Assembly: GCA_000230935.2 (NCBI GenBank)
Contig: AGIQ01000005.1
Location: 310,001 to 374,000 of the forward strand
Length of the DNA stretch: 64,000 nucleotides
Direction of reading: 5' to 3'
From: Mycolicibacterium rhodesiae JS60
Lineage (GTDB): Bacteria; Actinomycetota; Actinomycetes; Mycobacteriales; Mycobacteriaceae
Made by a program: the position numbers and the translations under genes. This document shows, piece by piece, positions 37,348 through 46,771 of the stretch. Position 1 is the stretch's first letter. Each line of letters starts with the position of its first letter. The notes below the pieces were generated by a model. It did not search any database. It was given only the letters and a program-made list of their open reading frames with translations, and had not been told where the DNA came from.

Positions 37348-40300
37348 TCACGCGACGCTGGCCGCGTCCTGAGCCAACGACTGCAGCGGCGGTCCGACGA
37401 CCGCCAGTTCGTAGTCGTTGGCCTGCCACCCGTTCATGAACGCACCGATCGGTACCACCGAGGCCTTGCCGTTCTCGGTCCCGCTGTCGTTGAGATAGAC
37501 CTTGCCCTTCTGCAAGTCCACCCGGATCACGACGACGGCATGGTCGAGATCGACGTAGTTCGGGGTTCCCGACGGTGAATAGTTTTCTGTCGCATTCCAG
37601 ATGACGGAGCTGTTGACCGTGACGATGGCCGCGTTGCCGCGCGCCAACGCCGCTTCTAGATCGCTGAGCGCCAACTGACCCTGCTGGGCCGTCGCCGCGG
37701 TGATGGTCTTGCCGTTCTCGTCATATGTTCCATACCTCGTCACCGTTGCGGTCACGCCGTAGTACTTCTGGATCATCACCGCGACGTCCTTCAATGCGGC
37801 TCCGTCCTCGATGTTCTCGTCGAGATACATCTTGTGGCCGGGATTGACGACGCTGTCGGTCACCTTCGCGTGCGCGACGACTTCCGCCTCGGTCGGCTCT
37901 GTTCCGGTGACCTGACCGACAGCCATCGCTCCCGCCATCAACGAGCAGTTGTAGTAGCTCTGTTGTTTCCACCACTGGGCATTGCTCAGGTCACCGTAGG
38001 CCCCGGCGCCGGTGACGGTGAGGGTGATCTGTTCTTGCTTGGTGTCAGCGCTGGCGACACCCAGCCGGATGGCCAGTGTGTGCAGCATGTCCTGCAGGAC
38101 GCCCGCCAGCCCGGTCTGCGCCGCCGCGGCGCCGTTGTCGAGGGTCACGGTGAAGTGATCGGTGATTCCAGGTCCCACCAGTGCCGGGTCGGGCGTGTAG
38201 GTGAATTCACCGGTGCCCTCGTTGAGGTCGAGCGTCCCGTACTTCGGGGCGACGCTGACCGAGTAGGTCAGTGCGTACCCATTGTGGCTGTCGCCGTTGA
38301 TGTTTCCGGTGATGACCTTGCCCGCGCCACTTTGCGCGCTCAGGCCGGGGTTCGCCGTTGGCGCCGAGTTGAAGAAGATGTAGCTCAGTCGGTGCTCGAT
38401 ATCGCTGGCCCACGTTTGCAGCGCGGATTGCAGGGTTGGCTGCGCGGCCGGTGTTTCGGCGGACACGCGCTCGGCCAGCACCGAATTGGCCAGCGCCTGC
38501 GCCCCTGGGGCGCCGTTGGCGCCTGCGGCGCCGCCGGTGCCCGGTTGCCCAGCGGCTCCGCCCGCACCCGGCGTGCCGGCCAGACCGCCCTCGCCACCAC
38601 CGGCACCGAATCCTCCGGCTCCGCCGCCGGCGCCAGCGTTGGCACCTCCATCGCCGCCGTCGCCGCCCTTTCCGCCGTCGCCGCCGTCGCCGGCATTCTT
38701 GCCCGCACCGCCGGTGCCTCCCGTGCCGCCGGAGCCGCCGTCGCCGCCGACGGCGCCAGATTGAGTCGCACTGCCGACACCGCCGGCACCGCCCTTGCCG
38801 CCGGCGCCGCCCTTGCCACCCATGGGGCCGGTCTCGTTGTCGCCGCTGGTGCCGCCATTTCCACCGAGACCACCGGCACCCCCGGCGCCACCGGATCCCG
38901 CTTCCGCCGAAGTCGTGGCATTGCCACCGGCCCCGCCGGCCCCGCCCGTGCCGCCGATGCCGCCCACACCGCCAAGGTGGTCGACATCGCCTGCGTCGCC
39001 GCCGAGGCCACCGTTGCCACCTTTACCGCCGTCACCGCCAGCCCCGCTGGCGCCGGCGCCGCCATCGGAATTCACGACAAAGAAGTACCGGCCGGTGCCA
39101 CCGCTTCCGCCGCGGATGCCGCCATCGCCACCGGTCCCGCCGGCGCCACCATTCCCGCCGACGCCGCCGTCGTTACCCGTGGTGCCATTTGCCCCGTTGG
39201 CGCCGCGGCCGCCGTTCCCACCGTTGCCACCGGCGCCCGCGCTACCGCCCCCTCCGCCGGCCCCGATGAACATGCTGCCGTTGCCGCCGTTGCCACCACT
39301 ACCGCCGGCGCCACCTGGTAGCCCGTCGCCGCCGTCGGGTGTCCCCACTGAGCCGTTGGTGCCGACCCGGCCCGGCTGGCCGGCGCCGCCGTCACCGCCC
39401 TCGCCGCCCGCGCCGAACACCGACAGGAATCCAGTGCTACCACCGTTGCCGCCGTCACCGCCGCCGTCACCGCCCGCACCACCGTTACCGCCATTGCCCG
39501 CCCACAGACCGCCACGGCCACCGGCACCGCCCTTGCCGCCGGCCGGGCCCGCCCCACCAGCACCGCCGGCGCCGCCGTTGGCGAAGATCGACAAGAGTCC
39601 ACCGCTGCCGCCGGCACCGCCGGCTCCCCCGGTCCAACCCGCGCCGCCGGCGCCGCCGGCGCCCGCGTTGCCGGATAGCGACAACAGTCCTGTTCCGCCG
39701 CCCTGACCACCGGCGCCGCCGGTGGAGCCTTCGGGGATTCCAGCTCCGCCCGCGCCGCCACGGCCGCCGCTGCCGATCCACACGCCGCCACGCCCGCCGC
39801 TGCCGCCGGTGCCGCCGGCAACAGTGCCGTTGAACACCCCGCCCTCGCCGGCGTTTCCACCGCGACCGAACATGCCGGCCGAACCGCCGTTGCCGCCGGC
39901 GCCGCCGGCGGTCCCGCCGGTGACTTGGTCCCCCGCGCCACCGGCTCCGCCGTTACCCGCCACTACGCCGCCGGCACCGCCGTTGCCGCCCTTGCCACCA
40001 TTGATACCAGCGCCGCCGTCACCGCCATCGCCGAACCAGCCGGCGGATCCGCCGTTACCGCCGTTGTATCCGTTGCCGCCGTTACCGAGGAATCCGCCGT
40101 TGCCACCCTTGCAGGCGGTTCCGCCGGTGCATGTCTCCGCGGTCCAGGAGTAGCCGTTGCCGATGATGATCCCGCCGTTGGGATGCGCTGCGGTGCCGTT
40201 GCCGAAGAAGAAGTTGACGACGGATTCGAGTCCGGCATTTCCGCCAGTCACCGCCGCTGCCCGCGTGCTGGGCTCCGCAGCCGCCACACGCTTGACGGAG

Positions 40301-40638
40301 CGGTACGTCAACGTCGTCCTGGCCGCATCGTTCCTCGGGCTCGATGCCGAAACCTTGCTTGACGGACGGACATTGGGCCCGGGCCGCGACGAGCCCGAAT
40401 GCCCCGTCGACTTGGGCGCACTGCTGGCGGTCGACGGGCCAGATGATCCGGCTGGCCCGGCCGTGTCGGCGGCCGCGACCGCGGGTGTCGAGGCGATTGC
40501 AGCCCCCACACCCAGAGCGATCGCGGACGCGCCGATCCACATGGCGATGCGGCTGTTGGGCCGGGGCACCGACATGCCGCCGAACTCTGCGGGCAAGGCC
40601 CGCAGCCACGTGATCCTCGAATCTTCAGTCGTATGCAT
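37348..40638 (-). CDS. Exported PGRS-like protein with Ig-like and C39-like cysteine-peptidase domains
   Basis: About 1096 residues from ATG 40638 (GGGGGCG site before it; ATGs at 40680 and 40575 are alternatives). Order: export helix ([19 protein letters not shown]), a Ser/Pro/Lys linker, [20 protein letters not shown], about 540 residues of GGxGG repeats, then an Ig/cadherin-like domain ([37 protein letters not shown]) and a final 217-residue domain resembling peptidase C39: [18 protein letters not shown] supplies Gln and Cys898, [10 protein letters not shown] His1033 and YLNDSG Asp1051. There is no PE domain, so it is not a PE_PGRS protein. Likely cell surface, possibly a protease with a glycine-rich stalk. 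The C-terminal catalytic role is inferred from motif order. Confidence 0.82.
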   Translation of the reverse strand: MHTTEDSRITWLRALPAEFGGMSVPRPNSRIAMWIGASAIALGVGAAIASTPAVAAADTAGPAGSSGPSTASSAPKSTGHSGSSRPGPNVRPSSKVSASSPRNDAARTTLTYRSVKRVAAAEPSTRAAAVTGGNAGLESVVNFFFGNGTAAHPNGGIIIGNGYSWTAETCTGGTACKGGNGGFLGNGGNGYNGGNGGSAGWFGDGGDGGAGINGGKGGNGGAGGVVAGNGGAGGAGDQVTGGTAGGAGGNGGSAGMFGRGGNAGEGGVFNGTVAGGTGGSGGRGGVWIGSGGRGGAGGAGIPEGSTGGAGGQGGGTGLLSLSGNAGAGGAGGAGWTGGAGGAGGSGGLLSIFANGGAGGAGGAGPAGGKGGAGGRGGLWAGNGGNGGAGGDGGGDGGNGGSTGFLSVFGAGGEGGDGGAGQPGRVGTNGSVGTPDGGDGLPGGAGGSGGNGGNGSMFIGAGGGGGSAGAGGNGGNGGRGANGANGTTGNDGGVGGNGGAGGTGGDGGIRGGSGGTGRYFFVVNSDGGAGASGAGGDGGKGGNGGLGGDAGDVDHLGGVGGIGGTGGAGGAGGNATTSAEAGSGGAGGAGGLGGNGGTSGDNETGPMGGKGGAGGKGGAGGVGSATQSGAVGGDGGSGGTGGTGGAGKNAGDGGDGGKGGDGGDGGANAGAGGGAGGFGAGGGEGGLAGTPGAGGAAGQPGTGGAAGANGAPGAQALANSVLAERVSAETPAAQPTLQSALQTWASDIEHRLSYIFFNSAPTANPGLSAQSGAGKVITGNINGDSHNGYALTYSVSVAPKYGTLDLNEGTGEFTYTPDPALVGPGITDHFTVTLDNGAAAAQTGLAGVLQDMLHTLAIRLGVASADTKQEQITLTVTGAGAYGDLSNAQWWKQQSYYNCSLMAGAMAVGQVTGTEPTEAEVVAHAKVTDSVVNPGHKMYLDENIEDGAALKDVAVMIQKYYGVTATVTRYGTYDENGKTITAATAQQGQLALSDLEAALARGNAAIVTVNSSVIWNATENYSPSGTPNYVDLDHAVVVIRVDLQKGKVYLNDSGTENGKASVVPIGAFMNGWQANDYELAVVGPPLQSLAQDAASVA
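38500..40120 (-). repeat. Glycine-rich GGxGG (PGRS-type) coding repeat
   Basis: More than 500 codons in which GGN-GGx triplets dominate, read on the minus strand as Gly-Gly-Ala/Asn/Asp-Gly units with occasional hydrophobic spacers (for example [27 protein letters not shown]). The spacers recur roughly every 30-40 residues, suggesting a parallel beta-roll or polyglycine-II type structure. Boundaries are approximate. The complementary strand yields long proline-rich frames that are not genes. Confidence 0.85.
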
Positions 40639-40807
40639 CAGCGCCCCCGAACCATCCGCGCGACAAACCATCAGCAGCATAGGGGCAGAGTTTGCCTGGG
40701 CGGGACAACTTCGCCCAAGAATTCAACGCGTTGCCCGCTATTCATCCGATCGTGGAAAGGCGCCAGTTTGCCGTTTCAACAGGCCGTCGATCGGAGACAC
40801 TTACATC

Positions 40808-41095
40808 ATGCCCGTGTTAACCGATGAAGAAGTGGATGCCGCCGCCAAGAATCTCGACGGCTGGGAGCGCGCCGACGGTGCGCTGCGCCGCTCGGTGAAG
40901 TTCCCGACGTTCCTCGCCGGCATTGACGCCGTGCGCCGGGTCGCCGAACACGCCGAGAGCGAAGATCATCACCCCGACATTGATATTCGTTGGCGGACAG
41001 TCACTTTCGCGCTTGTCACACATTCGGAGGGCGGAATCACCGACAAGGACGTGCAGATGGCGTCCGATATCAACGGGATTGTCGACGACCGCTGA
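40808..41095 (+). CDS. Pterin-4a-carbinolamine dehydratase
   Basis: A 95-residue PCD/DCoH-like protein, homologous to Rv1159A. It has the active-site signature [18 protein letters not shown] with the two catalytic histidines, and the usual start [16 protein letters not shown]. Family role: dehydration of 4a-hydroxytetrahydrobiopterin; in bacteria without phenylalanine hydroxylase the same fold can serve in molybdopterin metabolism or other pterin recycling. ATG 40808 used; the longer frame upstream is antisense to the PGRS-like gene. It overlaps the 3' end of convergent pimE by 26 bases. Confidence 0.9.
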   Translation: MPVLTDEEVDAAAKNLDGWERADGALRRSVKFPTFLAGIDAVRRVAEHAESEDHHPDIDIRWRTVTFALVTHSEGGITDKDVQMASDINGIVDDR

Positions 41096-42260
41096 TCGCG
41101 ATCCAGGCCAGCGTTGCCAGCGTTGCCGCGATGTAGATCAGGCCCGGCCAGGCCAGATACCACGGCCGGCCGATCTGCCAGATCGTCGGCTGGGCGAAGC
41201 TCAGCAGCCACGGCACCCCGATCAGCGTCAGCACCAGCCAGCCCCATCCCAGCACGCGCGCGCCCGCGCGCGATCGCCACGGGCCGTGGATGAGCCAGAC
41301 CATCAACGGCAGCAACCACACCCAATGATGGGTCCACGAGATCGGCGAGATCAGCAGGCCGAACAGTTGCACCACCAACAACGATCCGAGCCGCTCACCG
41401 TCGAGCGCACGCCAGGCCAGCAGCGCCAGCACCGCGGTCACCGCGATCCCGGCCAGCACGACCGGCCCGTAGCCGGCGTCGTGGCCGAGGATGCGCGAGA
41501 CCGCGCCGCGCCAGGATTGGTTGAACGAGGTTCCGATCGGGCCGACGCGTCCGGCGTCACCGAGCAGGTCGGTGAAGTAGAAGCGGGCCTGCTGCCCGAT
41601 CACCGCGACCGACAGCGCGACGGTACCGAAGAAAACCACCGCCGAGAAGATCACGGCGCCCCAGCGGCGCACGCCCAGGAAGTACAGCCCGGTGACGGCC
41701 GGTGTCAGCTTGATCCCGGCGGCCACGCCGACCAGCAGACCTGAGAGCCACCACCGACTGCTGTACGCGGCGACCAGGACGGCCAGCACCAGGATGACGT
41801 TGATCTGGCCGTAGTCGAAGTTGCTGCGCAGCGGTTCGATCCAGATGCCCACCGCGGTCCACAGCATGGCGACGCGGTGACCCTGCCAGGCCGGCACGCC
41901 GAGCAGCCGCTGGCTGACCCGGACCACGCCGTAGAGCGCGGCGACGATGCCGAGCTGCCAGCCGAACGCGACCAGTCCGAACGGCAGAAGGTGCAGCGGG
42001 TAGAACACCAGCGCCGCGAACGGCGGATAGGTGAACGGCAGCGGGAAGTCCGGCGTCTGGTCGGCGTAGACGTAGGAGTACAGCGTGCCCGGGTGGTCCA
42101 GCGCGCCCGCGCCGCCGAGATAGACGTGGAGGTCGACGAAGTTCGCACCGTTGGGCACCAGGTAGGTCCACGCGAGCCGGGCGGCGACGCTGACGACCAG
42201 CACCACCGGGGCCAGCCAGGCTGGCCGCGCCGCCGAGGCCACCGGGGCCGCTGTGTCCAC
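41070..42260 (-). CDS. pimE: Polyprenol-phosphate-mannose-dependent alpha-(1,2)-mannosyltransferase PimE
   Basis: GT87/GT-C-fold membrane enzyme that adds the fifth mannose in the periplasm to make AcPIM5 and onward to AcPIM6. The 396-residue protein has about ten helices; the likely catalytic aspartate is Asp43 in [13 protein letters not shown], matching the first-loop Asp of M. tuberculosis PimE. Other conserved stretches are [37 protein letters not shown] and [15 protein letters not shown]. LpqW, its regulator, is encoded at 29816. Matches Rv1159 in order next to Rv1159A and Rv1158c/1157c homologues. Confidence 0.93.
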   Translation of the reverse strand: MDTAAPVASAARPAWLAPVVLVVSVAARLAWTYLVPNGANFVDLHVYLGGAGALDHPGTLYSYVYADQTPDFPLPFTYPPFAALVFYPLHLLPFGLVAFGWQLGIVAALYGVVRVSQRLLGVPAWQGHRVAMLWTAVGIWIEPLRSNFDYGQINVILVLAVLVAAYSSRWWLSGLLVGVAAGIKLTPAVTGLYFLGVRRWGAVIFSAVVFFGTVALSVAVIGQQARFYFTDLLGDAGRVGPIGTSFNQSWRGAVSRILGHDAGYGPVVLAGIAVTAVLALLAWRALDGERLGSLLVVQLFGLLISPISWTHHWVWLLPLMVWLIHGPWRSRAGARVLGWGWLVLTLIGVPWLLSFAQPTIWQIGRPWYLAWPGLIYIAATLATLAWIAISGRRQSR

Positions 42261-42334
42261 CGTGCGACTCTAGCGACGGACGCTGCGCCGAAGTCGATAC
42301 CGGGCCGCTGGCATCACCATCGGCCATCACTGCC

Positions 42335-42383
42335 GTAACGGTTGAATAAACACCACACGTGTCACTTGAGTAACTCTAGTAAC
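42335..42383 (+). promoter_or_regulatory. GTAAC direct repeats before the Ala/Pro-rich secreted pair
   Basis: GTAAC occurs at 42335, 42370 and 42379; the last two form GTAAC-TCTA-GTAAC, a direct repeat with a 9-base period, 46 bases before the ATG at 42429. This form resembles half-sites of OmpR-type regulators such as MtrA, which control cell-wall genes; assignment is tentative. Confidence 0.35.
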
Positions 42384-42428
42384 GGACTACCTTCGGGTTA
42401 GACCTGCACTCGAGGGATTGGGATAACC

Positions 42429-43037
42429 ATGCCACGTATATCAAAGCTGTTCGCCGCCAACGCAATTGCGGCTGCCGGGCTATGCTCGGCAGCCCTCGCA
42501 CTGAGCCCGTCCGCTGCCGCTGACCCGGGCGTCTCGCCCGCCGTTCCCGGCGTGCCCGCGCTCAACATGTTGCAGCAATTCGCCACGAACCCGGCCAGCG
42601 CCGCGGCGCTGTTGCAGACCTTCGGAACCGCGCTCAGCGGCGCATCGGCGCTGACCGGAGCACCGTCGACGCTGCCTGTGTCGCCGATCGGCGGCGCGCC
42701 GGCCACGCTGCCGGTGTCACCGATCGGTGGCGTCCCGGCCGCTCCCGCACCGGTTGCGGCGCCCGCACCGGCCGCCGGCGGCATCGCCGGACCGATCATC
42801 CCGCTGCTCAACCAGCTCGGCGTGCCGGGCGACCTGGCCAGCCTGACGCCGTCGAACGTGCCGTTCCCGGTCAAGATCGGCGACAACCTGGCGGTCGGCA
42901 ACCCGGCGCCCATCGCCCCGGTGGCCACCGAGGTGGCCGGCCCGGCCGGTGTGCCGCCGGCCAGCAGCCCGGTCGCACCGACCACACCGGGTGGCGCTGG
43001 CATCGGCCAGCTGCTGCCGCTGTCCGCTCTGCCCTGA
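42429..43037 (+). CDS. Secreted Ala/Pro-rich protein (Rv1158c-like)
   Basis: A 202-residue protein with a signal peptide (MPRISKLFAANAIAAAGLCS, probable cleavage after SAAA before DPGV). The mature part is rich in Ala, Pro and Gly and contains an internal duplication, LPVSPIGG at two places near residues 81 and 94. An NMLQQFATNPASAAALLQTF segment resembles the QLLGPVVQQAAGNPSSAQSLL part of the following gene, so the two are related tandem paralogues. GGGATT stands before the ATG. Function unknown; probably loosely cell-wall associated. Confidence 0.82.
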   Translation: MPRISKLFAANAIAAAGLCSAALALSPSAAADPGVSPAVPGVPALNMLQQFATNPASAAALLQTFGTALSGASALTGAPSTLPVSPIGGAPATLPVSPIGGVPAAPAPVAAPAPAAGGIAGPIIPLLNQLGVPGDLASLTPSNVPFPVKIGDNLAVGNPAPIAPVATEVAGPAGVPPASSPVAPTTPGGAGIGQLLPLSALP

Positions 43038-43066
43038 CCAACCACCACCCGATGAGGGAGTTCACC

Positions 43067-44137
43067 GTGCCGCAGATCGCCAAGCCGGCTCTTCTGCTGA
43101 CCACCGCCGCGCTCGTGGCCGCGACCAGCCTGGCGTTCAGCCCGGTCGCGGCCGCGGACCCGGCCATCCCGCTGGATCCCGGCCAGCTGCCCGGCCTCGA
43201 TGCCATGCAGCTGCTCGGGCCGGTTGTCCAGCAGGCCGCGGGGAACCCCTCATCGGCGCAGTCGCTGCTGCTCGCGGCGGCTTCGCAACTCGCTGGTGGC
43301 GCAGCCACGCCGGGCGGCTCGGCGGCGCTGGCCCAGCAGGTCACCAAGTTCGTGCAGGAGGGCGGGGCCGCCGGCCCCTCCGCCGCACTGCCGTCGGCGG
43401 CTCCCCCCGCCGCCCAGGCAACTGGCATCGCGCACGGCACCACGCCGCTGCTGACGCCCGGCACCGGCAATGGCCCCGTCCCCCTGCCTGAACACCTGCC
43501 CGATGGCGCCGCACCCAGCGCGATCTTCGGCACCGAGGCGCATCTGCCCATTGGCATCGACCCGACGCACGCCGTCGGCCCGGTGCCCGACGCCATGCCC
43601 GAGGTGCCCACCCCGGTGACCGTGGTGAACCCGTCGGCCCCGACCGCGACGCCGGTCGGCAACTCGATCAACGTCGCGACACCGAACCCGGCACCGGCGC
43701 CCGCCGCCGCCCCGAACTACGACCCGGCGGCGCCGCCGACGCAGGACTTCATGTACCCGTCGATCAGCAACGGCTGCCTGAAGGACGGCGGCAACGTCAT
43801 CGCGACCGCGATCTCGGTGGCCGGCCCGGCGAAGATCCCCACCCCCGGACCGGCGGCCGGCCAGACCGCCTACGTGTTCACCGCCGTCGGCACTCCCGCC
43901 CCGGCCGCCGAGCAGAAGCTGCCGCTCAACGTCACCTGGGTGAACCTGACCACCGGTAAGTCCGGCAGCGTCACACTCAAGCCCAACCCCGACATCAACT
44001 CCGCGGGCCCGACCACGCTGACCGCCATCGCCGACACCGGCTCGGGCAGCATCATGTCGACGATCTTCGGCCAGGTGACCACCGTGGACAAGCAGTGCAC
44101 CTTCATGCCGACGATCGGTTCCACCGTCGTGCCATAA
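43067..44137 (+). CDS. Secreted Ala/Pro-rich protein (Rv1157c-like)
   Basis: 356 residues from GTG 43067, chosen because GAGGGAG lies eight bases before it; an ATG at 43052 would place that site inside the gene. A signal peptide (LLLTTAALVAATSLAFSPVAAA) is followed by an Ala/Pro-rich half and then a C-terminal domain of about 135 residues with two cysteines (SNGCLKDGG and DKQCTFMP) and beta-rich sequence (TAYVFTAVGTPAPAAEQKLP, LNVTWVNLTTGKSGSVTL). The C-terminal domain probably folds with a disulfide. Begins 29 bases after the previous gene: likely an operon, as Rv1158c-Rv1157c. Confidence 0.85.
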   Translation: MPQIAKPALLLTTAALVAATSLAFSPVAAADPAIPLDPGQLPGLDAMQLLGPVVQQAAGNPSSAQSLLLAAASQLAGGAATPGGSAALAQQVTKFVQEGGAAGPSAALPSAAPPAAQATGIAHGTTPLLTPGTGNGPVPLPEHLPDGAAPSAIFGTEAHLPIGIDPTHAVGPVPDAMPEVPTPVTVVNPSAPTATPVGNSINVATPNPAPAPAAAPNYDPAAPPTQDFMYPSISNGCLKDGGNVIATAISVAGPAKIPTPGPAAGQTAYVFTAVGTPAPAAEQKLPLNVTWVNLTTGKSGSVTLKPNPDINSAGPTTLTAIADTGSGSIMSTIFGQVTTVDKQCTFMPTIGSTVVP

Positions 44138-44180
44138 AGCGCGAAAAGCCGCGCTAGGGTTGGGAAATCGCAAACCCAAC
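44138..44180 (+). terminator. Two consecutive hairpins between the Rv1157c-like and WS/DGAT genes
   Basis: AGCGCG-AAAAGC-CGCGCT (44138-44155) starts right after the stop codon; GTTGGG (44159-44164) pairs with CCCAAC (44175-44180) just upstream of the next ribosome site. They may end or attenuate readthrough into the WS/DGAT gene. No U-tract. Confidence 0.45.
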
Positions 44181-44195
44181 TTAGGGGCGGTTCGT

Positions 44196-45593
44196 ATGGA
44201 GATGCTCGATCCCCTTGACGCGATGCTGCTGACGGCCGAGCTGATCTCGAGCCCGATGCATGTCGCGGTCGCGCTGATCATGAGCCCGCCCGAGGGCATG
44301 ACCGGCACGGCGTTCGTCGACGAGATGTATCAGCAGGGCCTGACCGCGCCCGACCCGGTGGACCCGCGGCTGCGCCGGCGGCCGCACCGCGGAGTGGAAA
44401 CCGGCGGCCTGTGGGTGTGGCGCGACGTGGCCGATCTCGACCTGAGCCGCCACGTGTACCGGCTGACGATGCCGCACGGTTCGAGCACCGACGACCTGTG
44501 GGCGCTGGTCTCCGAGTTGCATGCCGAGCCACTCGACCGGTCGGCACCGCTATGGCTGGCGTATTTGATCGACGGCCTCGACGGCGACCGGTGCGCCCTG
44601 TACATCAAGATCCATCACATCGTCGTCGACGGCGTCGCGGGCCTGAAGATGATCAGCGATTCGCTGACCGACGATCCCGATCGGCGCGCGATGGCGCCGT
44701 TCTATGCCAGCACCCAGCCCGCCAGATATCCGCGGCGCCGCAGCCTGAACCCGTTGTCGGTGGTGCGGGACGTCGCGGGCACAGCGGCATCGGGGCTGAG
44801 CCTGGCTCGCCACGTCGCGTCGGCGGAGTTAGCGAACATCATCGGCGGGCTGACCACATCCACGGTGGCGACGCCGTTCGGCGCACCGCACACCCGGTTC
44901 AACACCAAGCTGAGCCCGCACCGGGTATTCGCCGCAACCAGCTTGGACCGCAAGCGAATTCGAGCCATCCAGGATGCGGCCGACGTGACCGGCAATGACG
45001 TGGTGACGGCATTGATCACCGGTGTGCTGCGGGATTGGCTGACCAAACAGGACGAGCTGCCCGATCAGTCGTTGGTGGCGTTGTGCCCGGTGACGGTCCG
45101 CGGGCGTGACGCGGCCGGCGACGACGGGCACGGCAACCAGTTCGGCCTCGGGCTGTGTCCGCTCCCGACCGCCATCGAGGATCCGGCCGAGCGGCTCAGT
45201 CTGGTGCACTATGCGATGTCGAACGTCAAGCACCAGGTCGCCGCCAACGGCCCCGGCGCAATGCTGCTCGTGCTGATGCCGGCCGTCGTGCCGACGGCGC
45301 TCTCCCCGATGTTGCCGTTCGGCTCGCGGGTGAAGCCCAGCTACAACCTGCCGATCTCCAACGTGCCGGGCCCGCAGACACACAGCTATTTCAACGGAGC
45401 CAGCGTCGACGAGATCTACCCCGTGTCAGTCGTGTACGACGGGATGGCGCTCAATGTGACGCTGTGCTCCTACGCCGACCGGATCGGCGTGGGCTATGTC
45501 GCCGACCGCGACGTGGTGGCCGACGTCGACGACCTGGTTCCGCTGACCGAAACCGCGCTCGCCGAACTCGAGGCCGCCGTCGGGGTGGCCTAG
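44196..45593 (+). CDS. Wax ester synthase/diacylglycerol acyltransferase (WS/DGAT)
   Basis: A 465-residue member of the Tgs family that esterifies diacylglycerol or fatty alcohol with acyl-CoA to make storage lipid. The catalytic HHxxxDG motif is exact: His140, His141, Asp145 and Gly146 in KIHHIVVDGVAG. Other family motifs are LDAMLLTAE at the start, GNQFGLGLCPLPT in the middle and YNLPISNVPGPQ. Start ATG 44196 has GGGGCGG before it. It is downstream of two secreted-protein genes but separated by hairpins. Exact substrate preference cannot be told; mycobacteria carry many paralogues. Confidence 0.93.
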   Translation: MEMLDPLDAMLLTAELISSPMHVAVALIMSPPEGMTGTAFVDEMYQQGLTAPDPVDPRLRRRPHRGVETGGLWVWRDVADLDLSRHVYRLTMPHGSSTDDLWALVSELHAEPLDRSAPLWLAYLIDGLDGDRCALYIKIHHIVVDGVAGLKMISDSLTDDPDRRAMAPFYASTQPARYPRRRSLNPLSVVRDVAGTAASGLSLARHVASAELANIIGGLTTSTVATPFGAPHTRFNTKLSPHRVFAATSLDRKRIRAIQDAADVTGNDVVTALITGVLRDWLTKQDELPDQSLVALCPVTVRGRDAAGDDGHGNQFGLGLCPLPTAIEDPAERLSLVHYAMSNVKHQVAANGPGAMLLVLMPAVVPTALSPMLPFGSRVKPSYNLPISNVPGPQTHSYFNGASVDEIYPVSVVYDGMALNVTLCSYADRIGVGYVADRDVVADVDDLVPLTETALAELEAAVGVA

Positions 45594-45604
45594 CTGCGTT
45601 GATC

Positions 45605-45653
45605 CAGAACTGAGAGCGAAGTCCCGGCACGCGAATCGTCGCTCTCAGTTCTG
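45605..45653. terminator. 15-base perfect inverted repeat between convergent genes
   Basis: CAGAACTGAGAGCGA (45605-45619) is exactly complementary to TCGCTCTCAGTTCTG (45639-45653), with a 19-base loop. It lies between the WS/DGAT stop and the convergent DUF1059 stop, so it is well placed as a bidirectional terminator. The stem is longer and less GC-rich than usual intrinsic stems in this genome. Confidence 0.65.
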
Positions 45654-45665
45654 CCTCAATGCCAG

Positions 45666-45812
45666 TTAGTACGCCATGAACAGGATTTCGTCCCGGCCGT
45701 AATCCATGCCGGGGTGCGCCGCGGCCAGGTGTTGCTTGGTCAGATCGACCAGCTCGTCCTCGTCCTTGGCACTGATCGCCTCACCACACGGGCAGTTGAT
45801 GTGCGTCTTCAT
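45666..45812 (-). CDS. Small DUF1059-family protein
   Basis: A 48-residue protein, starting MKTHINCPCGEAISAKDEDE and ending in DEILFMAY. The CPCG knuckle, the D/E-rich middle and the two histidines (HLAAAHPG) fit the DUF1059 family, small putative metal-binding proteins found in many actinobacteria. AGGAGGAACC before the ATG is a strong ribosome site. It follows the HhH-GPD gene by 8 bases and is probably cotranscribed. Function unknown. Confidence 0.85.
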   Translation of the reverse strand: MKTHINCPCGEAISAKDEDELVDLTKQHLAAAHPGMDYGRDEILFMAY

Positions 45813-45820
45813 GGTTCCTC

Positions 45821-46390
45821 CTATTTCTTGGCTGCAGCTTTCATCTTCTTCTTGTACGCCCTGACCTCTTCCAGCGACCCCTTGTCGACCACATCGGCGA
45901 TCGACATGTGGGTGCCGGCCTTGCCATAATCGCCGGCCGCCTCGCGCCAGCCCTTGGGCGTGACGCCGTACTGCTTGCCCAGCAGGGCCAGGAAGATCTT
46001 GGCCTTCTGTTCGCCGAATCCGGGCAGTGCCTTCAGGCGGCGCAACACCTCGGTGCCGTCGGGGTCGCCGTCGAGCCACAGCCCGGCGGCGTTGCCGTCG
46101 TAACGGTCGACGATCTCGCGGGCCAGATCCTGCACCCGCTTGGCCATCGAACCCGGAAAGCGGTGCACGGCAGGCGTTGTCGAGAATTTCTCGGTGAACT
46201 GCTCTGGGTCGTAATCGGCGACCAGCCGAGGGTCGATACCGCCGATGCGCTCGACGATTTTGCGCGGCCCGGCGAACGCCGTTTCCATCGGAATCTGCTG
46301 ATCAAGCATCATTCCGGTCAGCAAGGCGAACGGATCCTCACTCAACAGGTCGTCGGACGCGGGATCTCCGGTGAGCTGCAGTCGCGCCAT
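45821..46390 (-). CDS. HhH-GPD-type base-excision repair protein (Rv1156-like)
   Basis: 189 residues. A helix-hairpin-helix is present as LKALPGFGEQKAKIFLALLG near residues 118-137, and the N-terminal part LSEDPFALLTGMMLDQQIPM resembles the first helices of the HhH-GPD glycosylase fold. The catalytic Lys/Asp pair of EndoIII/MutY is not evident in its normal place, so it may be a diverged glycosylase or a DNA-binding relative. Ends with a lysine-rich tail YKKKMKAAAKK. Same order as Rv1156 near Rv1157c. Upstream in one unit with the DUF1059 peptide. Confidence 0.82.
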   Translation of the reverse strand: MARLQLTGDPASDDLLSEDPFALLTGMMLDQQIPMETAFAGPRKIVERIGGIDPRLVADYDPEQFTEKFSTTPAVHRFPGSMAKRVQDLAREIVDRYDGNAAGLWLDGDPDGTEVLRRLKALPGFGEQKAKIFLALLGKQYGVTPKGWREAAGDYGKAGTHMSIADVVDKGSLEEVRAYKKKMKAAAKK

Positions 46391-46461
46391 CTCGACAGTG
46401 TAGGACCACGATCAGGTGGGTTCGGCGATCTGTGCCGCTCAGATATGCGATTGTGAAGCAC

Positions 46462-46758
46462 ATGAGACGGGTGATTGCCCCTGCTGTGGCCGCGGTCGCC
46501 ACCGCGATCGCCCTGGCCGGCACAGCGCATGCGATACCGGATCAGGGCACCCCGGAGTTCGATCTGTACATGCAGGGCCTGGCCCGCAACGGCTACAACC
46601 TGAATCCCGACACCGCCTGGCGCGTCGCGCATCAGGCGTGCATCGGCGGCATACCGGGTTACATCGGTCTGGAGTTGGCGGCGCAAGGCGTGATCGGCCC
46701 CGGTGCGCAGGAGCGGGTGTTCGACGTAGCCCGGAAGTACGCCTGCCCCGTTCAGTAG
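46462..46758 (+). CDS. Secreted DUF732 protein
   Basis: 98 residues from ATG 46462 (MRRVIAPAVAAVATAIALAG), with a cleavable signal ending AHA before IPDQG. The mature domain of about 75 residues is the mycobacterial DUF732 type: GTPEFDLYMQGLARNGYNL, then two cysteines (HQACIGG and YACPVQ) expected to form a disulfide. An ATG at 46432 would add 10 residues. Family members are small secreted helical proteins of unknown role. It lies 13 bases before the histidine kinase gene, so might share its transcript. Confidence 0.85.
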   Translation: MRRVIAPAVAAVATAIALAGTAHAIPDQGTPEFDLYMQGLARNGYNLNPDTAWRVAHQACIGGIPGYIGLELAAQGVIGPGAQERVFDVARKYACPVQ

Positions 46759-46771
46759 GCAAGGCGCTGAG

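Noticed and set aside
38795-39706. Long proline-rich reading frames on the plus strand
   Set aside because: They are the exact complement of the GGxGG codons of the PGRS-like gene; the composition is explained by that and there is no ribosome site.
38500-40120. CRISPR-like repetitive DNA
   Set aside because: The repeats are short, degenerate and in coding phase, without constant-length spacers; they are glycine codons.
37348-40638. Naming the glycine-rich protein PE_PGRS
   Set aside because: No PE domain (no PE pair and no 110-residue helical hairpin) is at the N-terminus; a Sec-like helix is found instead.
45605-45653. Terminal inverted repeats of an insertion sequence
   Set aside because: Only 19 bases lie between the arms, there is no transposase and no target duplication; a hairpin explains it better.
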